The notes: generated from the sequence alone by a model not told the origin. Counted from the stretch's first letter, positions 8,877 through 18,938 are shown. The stretch: 64,000 nucleotides of DNA from Paraburkholderia sp. IMGN_8 (GCF_038050405.1 NZ_CP150900.1:3844001-3908000), one strand, 5' to 3'. Program-made: numbers and translations.

Positions 8877-11669
8877 TCAGCCAAACACCCGCTTCCACAA
8901 CGCGAGCACCGCCTCGCGCTCGCTTGCCACCGAAGCCGGCTCCACTCGCGCCTTCTCCATCCCATCCAGACGCAGCTTGTGCTGCAACTTCCGGTAGGTC
9001 CGATACGCCGCGCCCACCGTCTCCGCCTCCGCTTCGCTCATCAAGCCGAAACGCGACACTTCGCGCAGCAACGCGATGTTGCCGGTATTGCGGATCAGTT
9101 CCGGATCGCTCGCCGCGTGCAACAGCACCCAGTACTGCACGGTGAATTCGATATCGACCATCCCGCCGCGGTCGTGCTTCAGGTCGAACAGCGCCGTATG
9201 GTTCGGATGTCCGGCCTCGACGCGCTCGCGCATCTCGACGATTTCCTTCGCGAGCGGCGCGGCCTCACGTGGCGTCGTCAGCACCTGTTCGCGGATCGCT
9301 TCGAATTTCGCGCCGATATCGGCGTCGCCCGCGCAGTAGCGCGCCCGGCTCAACGCCTGATGCTCCCAGACCCACGCGGTGTTCGCGGCGTCGCCTTCGC
9401 GCAACTGATAACGGCGGAACGCATCCAGATCGGTGACGAGCAGGCCCGACTCGCCGTTCGGCCGCAGCCGCAAGTCGACGTCGAACAAGGTGCCGGCGCC
9501 GGTCGCGGTGGTCAGCCAGGTGATCAGGCGGCGCGTGTAGGTCGCGTAGACGTCCGCGGCGGCATCGTCCGGATCGTCATAGAGGAAGATCACGTCGAGG
9601 TCGGACGCGTAGCCCAGTTCCTTGCCGCCCAGCTTGCCGTAGGCGATCACCGCGAAGCGCGGCACCTCGCGATGGCGTTTGGGCAACTGCTTCCAGACGG
9701 CTTCGAGTGTCACGTCGAGCACGGCATCGGCGAGTTCGGACAGCCGATCGCTCACGTGTTCGACGCTCAGCTTGCCGGCGAGATCGATCAGCAGGATGCG
9801 GAACACCTCGGCCTGATGCGCGTGGCGCAGCAGGTCCATCTGCTGTTCGACGCCGTCGGCGGCGGCCAGACGCAAACGCAGCGTGCGCTTGAACTCGGGC
9901 CAGTCGAACGGACTGGCGATCGCTTCGTCGTCGAGCAGTTCGTCGAGCAATTGCGGGTGGCGAATCAGATAGCCGGCGGCCCAGCTCGAACCGCCCAGCA
10001 CCGACAGCACCCGATGCAGCGCCTGCGGATATTCGGTCAGCAGCGCCAGATACGCGCCGCGCCTGCTCACCGCTTCGAGCAGGTCGAAAAAGCGCGCCAC
10101 CGTGTCGCCGCGCCGCCCGGCCGGCTCCAGCGTACGCGCGGCTTCCAGCGCGCGCTGCGCGACGATGTCGAAACGTTGCCGGCTGCGCTCCGCCAGCCCC
10201 GCGTAACGCGACGATTGCCAGACCGCGCGCAGCCGCGCCAGCAGATCGCCCGGCTCGGCCACACCCAGTTCGATCAGACGCGCCTGCAACGCTGCGTCCG
10301 CGCTGTCGTCGGCGAGCGCGCTGCTCCAGACCCACACCGCCGCGCCGTCCTCCGGTGCGCCGCAGCCGTCGCGGCCGCTCACCTTGTCGGCGAAAATCTG
10401 GTCGAACTGCTGTTCGACGAATTCGCGGTGGGCGTCGAGCTTCACCATCAGCGCGGCGTAGTCGTCGCAACCCATCGCGCGAGCGAGCGCCACGCGCGCT
10501 TCGGGATCGACCGGCATCGCGTGGGTCTGCGCGTCGTTGCGGTATTGCAGACGATGTTCGAGCTCGCGCAAGAAGCGGTACGCCTGCGAAAGCTTCACGC
10601 AGACCGCCGTGTCGATCAGCCCGTGCGTGGCCGCGTGCCGCAGCACCGCGAGCGTCGGCCGCACGCGGAAACCGGCGTCCTGGCCACCGCGGATCAGTTG
10701 AAACACCTGCGCGCTGAATTCGATTTCGCGGATGCCGCCGCGACCCAACTTGATGTCGTCGGCCTTGTCGGGCCGCATCGACGCACGGCGCTGCGCTTCC
10801 TGGCGAATCTGCAAATGCAGCGCGCGAATCGCGCTGATCACGCCGAAGTCGAGGTAACGGCGATAGACGAACGGCGTGACAATCGCGTCGAGCTGCTTCT
10901 GCAACCGCTGCGCGGCATCGCTCGCGCCCTCGGACACGAGCCGCCCCTTGATCCACGCATAACGCTCCCACTCGCGGCCCTGCACGTAGAAATACTCTTC
11001 GAGCATGCCGAGACTGCACACCAGCGGCCCCGAATCGCCATTCGGCCGCAAGCGCATATCGACGCGAAACACGTAACCGTCGGCGGTCACTTCCGCCAAA
11101 GCGCCGATCAACCGCTTACCGAGACGCGTAAAAAAGTCCTGCACGGCGATCGGCGAACGCTGACCACCCGCGGTCTCACCGTCTTCCTCGTAGATGAAGA
11201 TCAGGTCGATATCCGACGACACGTTCAGCTCACGCCCGCCCAGCTTGCCCATCCCGACTACGCCTAAAGCGAGCCGCTCGCCTTGCGGTCCGCGCGGCTC
11301 GCCGTAAAGCACTTCGAGTTCGGCGGACAAAACCGCCAGCGCGCGCTGAATCGTCGTCTCGGCCAGATCGGTCATTGCACCGGTGACTTCGGCGACATCC
11401 GCCTCGCCAGCCAGGTCGCGCTCCATCACGGCGCAAAACACCTCGGTCCGCAATTGGCGCAAGGCCCGTTTGAGTGCATCCTCGCTCAACGCGCCGCCCG
11501 CCGCTTCGGTTGCCTCGGCACACAGCGCGTCGAAACGCGCGTCGATGCGCTCGCGCGTGAGCGGCGCGGACGCCAGCGCCGCCACATGCGCCGCGAGTTG
11601 CGGGCGGGCCGCTGCGGCGCGGGCCGCGTAGTGTGAATAGTTGGAACTCAGGAGAGTGGCGTCAGTCAT
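8877..11669 (-). CDS. glnE: Bifunctional glutamine synthetase adenylyltransferase / adenylyl-removing enzyme
   Basis: 930 residues, the usual GlnE length. It contains two nucleotidyltransferase domains. The N-terminal adenylyl-removing half has GMGKLGGRELNVSSDIDL; the C-terminal adenylyltransferase half has AYGKLGGKELGYASDLDV. Each carries the metal-binding D-x-D. GlnE adjusts glutamine synthetase activity under the control of PII protein GlnB. I place the start at ATG 11669 (MTDATLLSSNY). It is divergent from yhdP. Confidence 0.97.
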   Translation of the reverse strand: MTDATLLSSNYSHYAARAAAARPQLAAHVAALASAPLTRERIDARFDALCAEATEAAGGALSEDALKRALRQLRTEVFCAVMERDLAGEADVAEVTGAMTDLAETTIQRALAVLSAELEVLYGEPRGPQGERLALGVVGMGKLGGRELNVSSDIDLIFIYEEDGETAGGQRSPIAVQDFFTRLGKRLIGALAEVTADGYVFRVDMRLRPNGDSGPLVCSLGMLEEYFYVQGREWERYAWIKGRLVSEGASDAAQRLQKQLDAIVTPFVYRRYLDFGVISAIRALHLQIRQEAQRRASMRPDKADDIKLGRGGIREIEFSAQVFQLIRGGQDAGFRVRPTLAVLRHAATHGLIDTAVCVKLSQAYRFLRELEHRLQYRNDAQTHAMPVDPEARVALARAMGCDDYAALMVKLDAHREFVEQQFDQIFADKVSGRDGCGAPEDGAAVWVWSSALADDSADAALQARLIELGVAEPGDLLARLRAVWQSSRYAGLAERSRQRFDIVAQRALEAARTLEPAGRRGDTVARFFDLLEAVSRRGAYLALLTEYPQALHRVLSVLGGSSWAAGYLIRHPQLLDELLDDEAIASPFDWPEFKRTLRLRLAAADGVEQQMDLLRHAHQAEVFRILLIDLAGKLSVEHVSDRLSELADAVLDVTLEAVWKQLPKRHREVPRFAVIAYGKLGGKELGYASDLDVIFLYDDPDDAAADVYATYTRRLITWLTTATGAGTLFDVDLRLRPNGESGLLVTDLDAFRRYQLREGDAANTAWVWEHQALSRARYCAGDADIGAKFEAIREQVLTTPREAAPLAKEIVEMRERVEAGHPNHTALFDLKHDRGGMVDIEFTVQYWVLLHAASDPELIRNTGNIALLREVSRFGLMSEAEAETVGAAYRTYRKLQHKLRLDGMEKARVEPASVASEREAVLALWKRVFG

Positions 11670-11855
11670 CAAGGGTCTGGCTCGCTCGTTGCTTTATACG
11701 CGTTGTTCAGTTCGCCGCAGCACAGGGGTCCGCCGGCCTCGCGCAAGTCGCGAGACGGCATGCAGACAGGGTTTGCCGGAAGTCCGCCGACGCTATCCCG
11801 TGTGTTACATTTCGTCGTTAATTCGCAAAACTACCATACGCCCAACCGCCGCAGC

Positions 11856-14800
11856 ATGTCCGAGCGAAACGAATCCGCCGACCCGCACGAAACCGGACAA
11901 GTCCGGCCTGCGAGCCGAAGCGACCACGTCTTGCTGCATCGGACGTCGCACGTGGTGCTGGCGCTCGCACTCGCGCTCTACTTCATCGCGGCGGGTCTGT
12001 TTCTCGGTTTGCGTTACGTGCTGCTGCCGCGCATCGATTCTTTCCGGCCGCGTATCGAAGCCATCGTCTCCGACAAGCTCCACACGCAATTCACCATCGG
12101 CAAGCTGGCGCCGCATTGGAGCGGCTTTCAGCCGGGCCTCGACGCCACCGATATTGTCATCCGCGATCACGAAGGCAAAACCGCGCTGATCGTTCCGCAC
12201 GCCACCGCGACGCTGTCGTGGAAGTCGCTCTGGCAATTTCATCCGGCACTTTCCACTCTGATCGTCGACCAGCCCGACGTGCTGATTTCGCGCACCAGCG
12301 ACGGCGTGCTGTCGGTGGCGGGCGTGCCGGTGCCGACCCGGCACACCGGCAACGATACGCTGTCCACCTGGCTATTGCGCCAGCAGGCAATCGTGGTGCG
12401 CGGCGGCGTCCTGCGCTGGCGCGATGCCCTGCACGATGCGCCGGAACTCGCGCTGCACGACATCCGCCTTGCGATTCTCAACGACCGCTACGATCACCGG
12501 CTCGCACTGCAAGCGCCCGCCGAAGGCCAGGTCCTGCACGGCCCGCTCGATTTCCGCGCGCATTTCAAACACGCTCAGCTCTCCGCAATCGGCAAGCCGG
12601 TCAACTGGACCGGCCAGGTCTACGTATCGACCGGCCCGGTCGATTTGCCGGCGCTCGCGCGCTACGTCGATTTCCCAATCGAAATGTTTGCAGGCCGCAT
12701 CGACAACGCGATCTGGGCCGATTTCGCCGATGGCCGCATGAAGTCGGCGGGCGGCCAGCTTGCCGGCACGGAAGTCTCGATGCGGGTGCGCCCCACCCAG
12801 CCCAAACTGGTCGTGCCGGTTGCCAACTTTTTGTGGCGCCTCGAAGCCGACCAGGGCGACTACAAGCTGCAACTGAGCGATTTGCACGCCGAACTCGGCC
12901 AGCCGCCGCTCGACGACGGCACGCCGCTCACCCGCACCCTCTCACTATCGACGCTGAACGGCCGCTACCGGACGGCCACGCTGCAACATGGGCAGCTTGT
13001 CGGCGTCAGCGGCGACCGCGTCGATCTGGGCATCCTTGCCGAATTCAGCCGCGCGCTGCCGTTGCCGACCCGCTTGCTGAACAGCCTCGTGCGCTTCAAT
13101 CCACGCGGACTGGTGGCGAACTACGTCATCGAAATCGAGCGCGGCAAACCGGAGTCGGGCGAAGCGGGCAGCGACCACCGGCCGAGCGGCGCCGAACCGA
13201 TCGAGCGCTATCGCTTCAAGGGCGATCTGCAAGGCATCAGCATCGCCGCGCAGGAACCGCCGCCCGGGCTGACGGCGCTGAACCACCCACGCGCCGGCAT
13301 ACCGGGCATCGAAAACCTGTGGGGCAGCGTCGATGCCGACGAAAACCACGGCACGGCGCTTCTCAATACCTCCAACGTCGCGATCACACTGCCGGGTGTG
13401 TTCGACGATCCGCGCCTGAAGCTCGACCACCTGCATGGCCGCGCCGACTGGACCATTACGTCGAAGGCGCCGGGTGAGAACCACCGGGCGTTCACCGTGA
13501 AGGTGGCCGACCTCGGTGTCTCCAACGCGGACGTCGCGGCCACAGCTACGGCCAATTACAGCAACCCCGGCCATGGGCGCGGCTCGCTCGATCTGAAAGC
13601 CGACTTCCGGCGCGCGCAGGTGACGCGCATCGTCCGCTATCTGCCGACCAGCATCGGCGAAAAGCTGCGTATCTATCTGGGCCACGGGCTGCAAGCCGGT
13701 ACCTCGCACGGCGCGACTATCGAAGTGCACGGCGATCTGACCAAATTCCCCTACTCGCGCGATCCGAGCGCCGGGCTCTTTCATATCGTCGCGCCTTTCA
13801 AGGGCGCCAAATTCGACCCCTCGCCGTTCCCGCCGCGCAAGATGAAGAACGGCACGCCGAACGTGTGGCCGCCGCTGGACGGCATCGACGGTGTGTTCGA
13901 ACTCCAGCAGAACGTGCTGCGCTTCGATATCGACCGCGCGCATTACAAGCGCGTCGCGCTGACCAAGGTGAGCGGCAAGATCGACGACCTCGGCACCAAG
14001 GCGTCGAGCCTTGTCATCAATGGCGATGGGCGCGGACCGCTCGCCGACATGCTCGACTACGTCAACGAAAGCTCGCTCGGCATCATGTCCAAGCATGCGA
14101 CCGAGAAGGTGCGCGCCGAAGGGCCTGCGTCGCTTGCGCTCAAACTGACGGTGCCGCGCACGCCGAAACCGCATATCGCCGTGGACGGTGCGGTCGGCTT
14201 CCAGAACAACCGCTTGACGGTCGAGAACGTGCCGCCGCTGTCGCAACTGACCGGCAAGGTGCGCTTCACCGAACATACCGCACAGGCCGACCGGCTCTCC
14301 GGCCAGTTCATGGGCGGCGACGTGCGCGCGAATGGCGGGTTGAAGCAGGACGGCACGTATGCGGTGAATGTCGGCGGCCATATCGCCGTCGATGCCGCGC
14401 GCGGTCTCAATCTGCGTGGCCCGGCCGAACAGGTGCTGACGCGCATGAGCGGCAGCGCGCCCTACGCGCTCAACGTGCGCGGCGCCCGGGGGCGGCTGCC
14501 GGAAGTGACGGCGAATTCCGATCTGACCGGCCTCGCACTCGACTTCCCCGCCCCGTTCAACAAGCCGGTGGGCACGCCGATGCCGCTGCGCTTTGCCGTC
14601 AGCCCTTCGGCGACTGCGAGCGAATCCGGTCTGGAACGCGCCGACCTGACCTTCGGCCCAATCGCCGCCACCTATTTGCTGCGCTACCAGCCGAAAACGC
14701 CGCCGACCGTCGTGTTGGGCGCGATCGGCGTGAACCGCCCCGCCGAGTTACCGTCCGAAGGCGTGATTGCCGCCGTCGACGTCGAAGCGTTCGACGCCGA

Positions 14801-16037
14801 CGCCTGGCGCGCGCTTGTCACGCAGATGCGCAACAAGGAAGCGCCCGCTGCCGCGCCGGCCGCGCCGAATAGCACCCTCGCGCAATTCCTGCCGAGCCGC
14901 TTCGCGCTGCACATCGGCACGCTGACACTGCTCAAGCGCCACTGGGAAAGCGTAATCGTCGGCGCGTCGCATGCGGACGGTAAATGGCAGGCCAATATCG
15001 CGTCGAACCAGGTGTCCGGTCACGTCTCGTGGCTGCCGGGCGCCACCAGGGAATCGCCGGGCACGCTGCAAGCGCGCTTCGCCCGCATGGTAATTCCGTC
15101 GGCCACTGACAAAGACTTGCTCGGCCAGGCGATCTCGGCGCCGGCGCAGAACATGCCGTCGATCGATCTGGTCGTCAACGAGCTGATCGTGCGCGATCGC
15201 AACATCGGCCGCCTCGAAGTCGACGCGCATAATTTCAACGAAGACGGCGTACCGGTCTGGCAACTCGACAAGCTCGACATCAGCAACCCCGCCGCCACGC
15301 TGACCGCCACTGCGAACTGGCGCACCTCGACGGGTCTTGGCAACACCGCCGACGAAACGACGCCGCGCCGCACCGTGTTCGATTTCAAGCTCGACATCAA
15401 GGACGCCGGCGCGCTGCTGGAGCGGGCTGGCCAGCCGCGCACGCTCAAGGGCGGCAGCGGCACGCTGTCAGGCAAGGTGGTGTGGCGCGGCGGCCCGACC
15501 GCGATCGACTATCCGACGCTCAACGGCAATCTGGCTGTCGATCTGCGCCATGGCCAGATTCTCAAGGTCGATCCGGGCGTCGCCAAGCTGCTGGGCGTGC
15601 TGAGCCTGCAAAGTCTCGCGCGCTTCGCCACGCTGAATTTCCGCGACGTGATCGGCGAAGGGCTGCCGTTCGAACACGTCACCGGCACTGGCGAGATCCA
15701 TAACGGCATCGGCCGTACCGAGAACTTCGAGATGGTCACGGCGCCGGCGCGCGCTCAAATGAAGGGTTCGGTCGATCTGGCGCAGGAAACCCAGGATCTG
15801 CACGTCCAGATCGTGCCAACCCTCAGCGCGGGCGCCGCCGTGATCGCCACGACCGTGATCAATCCGCTGCTCGGCCTGGGCGCGCTGGTGGCCGACCTGG
15901 CGTTCAGCAAGTCGGTCTCCACAGCGTTCGCGCGCGAGTATGCGATCACCGGTTCGTGGTCGAAACCGCACATCGAGCGGGTGAAGAGCGATCGCGGTAA
16001 GATGGACGCTCCGGCTTCGACCGTGGAAGCGCACTGA
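11856..16037 (+). CDS. yhdP: YhdP family AsmA-like inner-membrane protein
   Basis: 1393 residues. One N-terminal membrane anchor (HVVLALALALYFIAAGLFLG) is followed by a very long beta-rich periplasmic body and an AsmA-type C-terminus (LPTSIGEKLRIYLGHGLQ midway; NPLLGLGALVADLAFSK near the end). E. coli YhdP, with TamB and YdbH, moves phospholipids to the outer membrane. I place the start at ATG 11856 (MSERNESADPHETG); the frame is open for 51 codons upstream but that part lacks conserved features. It is followed by a nitrilase-family gene and tldD, a typical Burkholderiales order. Confidence 0.92.
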   Translation: MSERNESADPHETGQVRPASRSDHVLLHRTSHVVLALALALYFIAAGLFLGLRYVLLPRIDSFRPRIEAIVSDKLHTQFTIGKLAPHWSGFQPGLDATDIVIRDHEGKTALIVPHATATLSWKSLWQFHPALSTLIVDQPDVLISRTSDGVLSVAGVPVPTRHTGNDTLSTWLLRQQAIVVRGGVLRWRDALHDAPELALHDIRLAILNDRYDHRLALQAPAEGQVLHGPLDFRAHFKHAQLSAIGKPVNWTGQVYVSTGPVDLPALARYVDFPIEMFAGRIDNAIWADFADGRMKSAGGQLAGTEVSMRVRPTQPKLVVPVANFLWRLEADQGDYKLQLSDLHAELGQPPLDDGTPLTRTLSLSTLNGRYRTATLQHGQLVGVSGDRVDLGILAEFSRALPLPTRLLNSLVRFNPRGLVANYVIEIERGKPESGEAGSDHRPSGAEPIERYRFKGDLQGISIAAQEPPPGLTALNHPRAGIPGIENLWGSVDADENHGTALLNTSNVAITLPGVFDDPRLKLDHLHGRADWTITSKAPGENHRAFTVKVADLGVSNADVAATATANYSNPGHGRGSLDLKADFRRAQVTRIVRYLPTSIGEKLRIYLGHGLQAGTSHGATIEVHGDLTKFPYSRDPSAGLFHIVAPFKGAKFDPSPFPPRKMKNGTPNVWPPLDGIDGVFELQQNVLRFDIDRAHYKRVALTKVSGKIDDLGTKASSLVINGDGRGPLADMLDYVNESSLGIMSKHATEKVRAEGPASLALKLTVPRTPKPHIAVDGAVGFQNNRLTVENVPPLSQLTGKVRFTEHTAQADRLSGQFMGGDVRANGGLKQDGTYAVNVGGHIAVDAARGLNLRGPAEQVLTRMSGSAPYALNVRGARGRLPEVTANSDLTGLALDFPAPFNKPVGTPMPLRFAVSPSATASESGLERADLTFGPIAATYLLRYQPKTPPTVVLGAIGVNRPAELPSEGVIAAVDVEAFDADAWRALVTQMRNKEAPAAAPAAPNSTLAQFLPSRFALHIGTLTLLKRHWESVIVGASHADGKWQANIASNQVSGHVSWLPGATRESPGTLQARFARMVIPSATDKDLLGQAISAPAQNMPSIDLVVNELIVRDRNIGRLEVDAHNFNEDGVPVWQLDKLDISNPAATLTATANWRTSTGLGNTADETTPRRTVFDFKLDIKDAGALLERAGQPRTLKGGSGTLSGKVVWRGGPTAIDYPTLNGNLAVDLRHGQILKVDPGVAKLLGVLSLQSLARFATLNFRDVIGEGLPFEHVTGTGEIHNGIGRTENFEMVTAPARAQMKGSVDLAQETQDLHVQIVPTLSAGAAVIATTVINPLLGLGALVADLAFSKSVSTAFAREYAITGSWSKPHIERVKSDRGKMDAPASTVEAH

Positions 16038-16164
16038 GCCCTGTTCGAGCAGATTTGACGAATAGCGCGCGGTGCCGCGCCGGCGGCCCCAGCCAGCCTT
16101 GATCGACGTATGCGGCGCAGACGGTTAGCGCCGCCGCCTTTGCCGGGAGTTGTTCGAAACGCTC

Positions 16165-16998
16165 ATGAGCGAACCACACGTCCAATCAATTTCGTCCTAC
16201 CGTGTCGCCGCGCTGCAAATGGTGAGCACGCCCGATCGCGAACGCAACCTGGCCGAAGCGGCGCGCCTGATCGCCGAAGCCGCCGCCGGCGGCGCGCAAC
16301 TCGTCCTGCTGCCTGAATACTTCTGCTTCATGGGCTTCAAGGACACGGACAAACTCGCCGTGCGCGAGGCCTACCAGGACGGTCCGATCCAGCGCTTTCT
16401 CGCCGATGCCGCGCGCCGTCACAAGGTCTGGGTGATCGGCGGCACCTTGCCGTTGATGGCGCCGGAAGCCTCGCGCGTGCTGAACACCACCCTGGTGTTC
16501 GACCCGCAAGGCAACGAGGCGGCGCGCTACGACAAGATCCATCTGTTCAACTTCGAAAAGGGCGACGAGTCGTTCGACGAGGCACGCACGATCTGCCCCG
16601 GCGGCGAGGTCCGCACCTTCGAGGCGCCGTTCGGCCGCGTCGGCCTGTCGGTCTGCTACGATCTGCGCTTTCCGGAGCTGTACCGGCGCATGGGCGACTG
16701 CGCGCTGATCGTGGTGCCGTCGGCATTCACTTACACGACCGGCCGCGCGCATTGGGAAATGTTGCTGCGCGCCCGGGCAGTCGAAAACCAAAGTTACGTA
16801 CTGGCCGCCGCGCAAGGCGGCAAACATGAAAACGGCCGCCGGACCTGGGGCCACAGCATGCTGATCGACCCGTGGGGCGAGATCGTCGCGGTGCGCGACG
16901 AAGGCGCCGGCGTGGTAGCCGGCAATCTCGAACGTGCGCGCATCGACGAAGTGCGGCAGAGTCTGCCCGCCTGGCGTCATCGCGTGCTCAGTTGCTGA
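16165..16998 (+). CDS. Carbon-nitrogen hydrolase (nitrilase superfamily, Nit-type)
   Basis: 277-residue cytosolic amidohydrolase of the Nit1/Nit2-like branch. The catalytic triad is visible: Glu in LLPEYFCF (about residue 48), Lys in YDKIHLFNFEKG (about 122) and Cys in GLSVCYDLRFPELYR (about 165). Related enzymes hydrolyse deaminated glutathione or omega-amides; the substrate cannot be fixed from sequence alone. ATG 16165 (MSEPHVQSISSYRVAAL) is preferred; a TTG 15 bases upstream would sit too close to GGGAG. It lies between yhdP and tldD. Confidence 0.9.
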   Translation: MSEPHVQSISSYRVAALQMVSTPDRERNLAEAARLIAEAAAGGAQLVLLPEYFCFMGFKDTDKLAVREAYQDGPIQRFLADAARRHKVWVIGGTLPLMAPEASRVLNTTLVFDPQGNEAARYDKIHLFNFEKGDESFDEARTICPGGEVRTFEAPFGRVGLSVCYDLRFPELYRRMGDCALIVVPSAFTYTTGRAHWEMLLRARAVENQSYVLAAAQGGKHENGRRTWGHSMLIDPWGEIVAVRDEGAGVVAGNLERARIDEVRQSLPAWRHRVLSC

Positions 16999-17093
16999 GT
17001 TGTGTTGACCTGACATTGAAACTGCGGCGCTTCCGACTCATATAGTGACGTGGCGCTAACCGAATCCTTCGTATCGAGCAGAACATACTTCGC

Positions 17094-18560
17094 ATGAACA
17101 TCATCGAACCCGGTATCCGTAATCTCGCCACCGCCAAGGACATTCTCCTGACGCCCTACGGTCTCGACGAATCCCTGCTCACCCGCACGCTCGCCGAAAT
17201 CTTCACGCACAAGATCGACTACGCGGACCTGTATTTCCAGGCCACGCGCAGCGAAGCGTGGAGTCTCGAAGAAGGCATCGTGAAATCGGGCAGCTTCAGC
17301 ATCGACCAGGGCGTCGGCGTGCGCGCCGTGTCGGGCGACCGTACGGCTTTCGCGTATTCGGACGACCTGTCGCCCGAAGCGATCCGTCAGGCGGCCATCG
17401 CCACGCGCGCGATCGCCAAGGCAGGCGGCGGCAAGCAGAAGGTGAAGGTGGCGTCGTCGCTGACCGGCATCTCCGGGCGCGATCTGTACCTGCCGTCCGA
17501 TCCGCTGCATTCGCTCGACGCAACCGCCAAGGTCAAGCTGCTCGAGCGCATCGAACAGATGGCGCGCGGCCGCGATCCGCGCATCCAGCAGGTGATGGCA
17601 GGCCTCGCCGGCGAATACGACGTGGTGCTGGTGGCGCGCAGCGACGGCGGCTTCGCGGCCGATATCCGTCCGCTGGTACGCGTGTCGGTCACCGTGATCG
17701 CCGAACAGAACGGCCGCCGCGAAATCGGTAGCGGCGGCGGCGGTGGCCGCTTCGACTACGGCTATTTCACCGACGAAGTGTTGTCGCGCTACGTCGACGA
17801 CGCGGTACATGCGGCGTTGGTCAACCTCGACGCCCGCCCGGCGCCGGCCGGCGCGATGACCGTCGTGCTCGGACCGGGCTGGCCCGGCGTGCTGCTGCAC
17901 GAAGCGATCGGCCATGGCCTCGAAGGCGACTTCAACCGCAAGGGCTCGTCGGCGTTCGCTGGTCGTATCGGCGAGCAGGTTGCCGCGAAGGGCGTGACCG
18001 TGGTCGACGACGGCACGCTGCCGAACCGCCGCGGCTCGCTCAATATCGACGACGAAGGCAATCCGACCCAGTGCACGACGCTGATCGAAGACGGCATCCT
18101 GAAGGGCTACATCCAGGACACGCTGAACGCGCGTCTGATGAAGATGCCGGTCACCGGCAATGCGCGCCGCGAATCGTACGCCGCGCTGCCGATGCCGCGC
18201 ATGACCAACACGTACATGCTGAACGGCGATAAAGACCCGCAGGAAATCATCGCGTCCGTAAAGAACGGTTTGTACGCGGTGAACTTCGGCGGCGGCCAGG
18301 TCGACATCACGAACGGCAAGTTCGTGTTCTCGGCGTCCGAGGCGTACATGATCGAAAACGGCAAGGTCACCTACCCGGTCAAGGGCGCGACGCTGATCGG
18401 CAGCGGCCCGGAATCGCTCAAGTACGTCAGCATGATCGGCAACGACATGAAGCTCGATTCGGGCGTCGGCGTATGCGGCAAGGAAGGCCAAAGCGTGCCG
18501 GTGGGCGTCGGCCAGCCCACCTTGCGGATCGACCGCATGACGGTTGGCGGTACGGCCTGA
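17094..18560 (+). CDS. tldD: Metalloprotease TldD
   Basis: 488 residues; a subunit of the TldD/TldE zinc protease that processes small peptides such as microcin B17 precursor and CcdA. The zinc motif [11 protein letters not shown] (HExxxH) is at about residue 263, and the family hallmark [15 protein letters not shown] follows. Start [17 protein letters not shown] stem-loop with a T-run after the stop closes the yhdP-nit-tldD group. Confidence 0.96.
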   Translation: MNIIEPGIRNLATAKDILLTPYGLDESLLTRTLAEIFTHKIDYADLYFQATRSEAWSLEEGIVKSGSFSIDQGVGVRAVSGDRTAFAYSDDLSPEAIRQAAIATRAIAKAGGGKQKVKVASSLTGISGRDLYLPSDPLHSLDATAKVKLLERIEQMARGRDPRIQQVMAGLAGEYDVVLVARSDGGFAADIRPLVRVSVTVIAEQNGRREIGSGGGGGRFDYGYFTDEVLSRYVDDAVHAALVNLDARPAPAGAMTVVLGPGWPGVLLHEAIGHGLEGDFNRKGSSAFAGRIGEQVAAKGVTVVDDGTLPNRRGSLNIDDEGNPTQCTTLIEDGILKGYIQDTLNARLMKMPVTGNARRESYAALPMPRMTNTYMLNGDKDPQEIIASVKNGLYAVNFGGGQVDITNGKFVFSASEAYMIENGKVTYPVKGATLIGSGPESLKYVSMIGNDMKLDSGVGVCGKEGQSVPVGVGQPTLRIDRMTVGGTA

Positions 18561-18573
18561 TTGTGATGCAGAC

Positions 18574-18624
18574 GCATACTTCGAGCATGCCATGCACGAA
18601 GTATGCGGATTTCCCGCATTTTTT
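18574..18624 (+). terminator. tldD terminator with an overlapping alternative hairpin
   Basis: ATGCGG (18603-18608), loop, CCGCAT (18614-18619) and six Ts make an intrinsic terminator. Its 5' arm shares ATGC with the second arm of a stronger inverted repeat just upstream, GCATACTTCG (18574-18583) and CGAAGTATGC (18597-18606). The two stems cannot form together. Confidence 0.65.
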
Positions 18625-18635
18625 CGCCCCTCGGC

Positions 18636-18664
18636 TTGCCAGCCGAGCCTGCACGGGTTATAAA
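18636..18664 (+). promoter_or_regulatory. Sigma-70 promoter of the aroG leader
   Basis: TTGCCA (18636-18641), exactly 17 bases, TATAAA (18659-18664); each box matches five of six consensus bases. Transcription would start near 18671, about 30 bases before the leader-peptide ATG. The remaining bases between tldD and aroG are occupied by the leader and attenuator listed separately. Confidence 0.72.
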
Positions 18665-18700
18665 GTCACTCACCCTTTTTGACCAGCGACCTATTTCGCC

Positions 18701-18769
18701 ATGTCCGCCAAGTTTTACTTTTACTTTTTTTGGCATCTCAGACCGCTGGCGGATCGAGAGGGGTGTTAG
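18701..18769 (+). CDS. Leader peptide of the aroG attenuator (22 aa, FYFYFFW)
   Basis: A 22-codon reading frame starting ATG and ending TAG encodes MSAKFYFYFFW followed by HLRPLADREGC. Seven consecutive aromatic codons (Phe, Tyr, Phe, Tyr, Phe, Phe, Trp; 18713-18733) are what a ribosome would stall on when charged aromatic tRNAs are scarce. It lies between a promoter and a terminator and just upstream of the first enzyme of aromatic amino acid synthesis. This is the same logic as the trp, pheA and his leader peptides of enteric bacteria. The peptide itself is not expected to have another function. Confidence 0.85.
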   Translation: MSAKFYFYFFWHLRPLADREGC

Positions 18770-18827
18770 TGCACGCAAGACACCAAGAATTCCCGAAAAA
18801 CCGCCAGCTAGCCTGGCGGTTTTTTTT
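18745..18827 (+). promoter_or_regulatory. Transcription attenuator: antiterminator/terminator pair before aroG
   Basis: Terminator: CCGCCAG (18801-18807), loop of 5, CTGGCGG (18813-18819), then eight Ts (18820-18827). Alternative: GCTGGCGG (18745-18752), inside the leader peptide gene 11 bases after the aromatic codons, is perfectly complementary to CCGCCAGC (18801-18808). A ribosome stalled on the Phe/Tyr/Trp codons leaves 18745-18752 free to sequester the terminator's 5' arm, so transcription continues. A ribosome that reaches the stop codon at 18769 covers it, so the terminator forms. Pairings are seen in the sequence; the mechanism is inferred from the known attenuators. Confidence 0.85.
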
Positions 18828-18938
18828 CGCCTCACGTCTTTGAAACTTTTTTGATTGTCGTCCGCTCTGGCATCGCTGCCTCATCGCCGCCTTTCTTGCC
18901 TGCGCGAACACGCTACGAACCGATTCAGGAGAACAACC

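Noticed and set aside
8631..11267. 878-codon plus-strand frame across recN end and glnE
   Set aside because: Shadow of glnE. It begins inside recN, has no ribosome binding site, and glnE on the other strand has clear nucleotidyltransferase motifs.
12945..14381. Long minus-strand frame inside yhdP
   Set aside because: Antisense of yhdP; composition reflects the codon bias of the sense gene.
18561..18938. tRNA or riboswitch in the tldD-aroG gap
   Set aside because: No cloverleaf or conserved riboswitch core. Hairpins there are explained by the tldD terminator and the leader-peptide attenuator.
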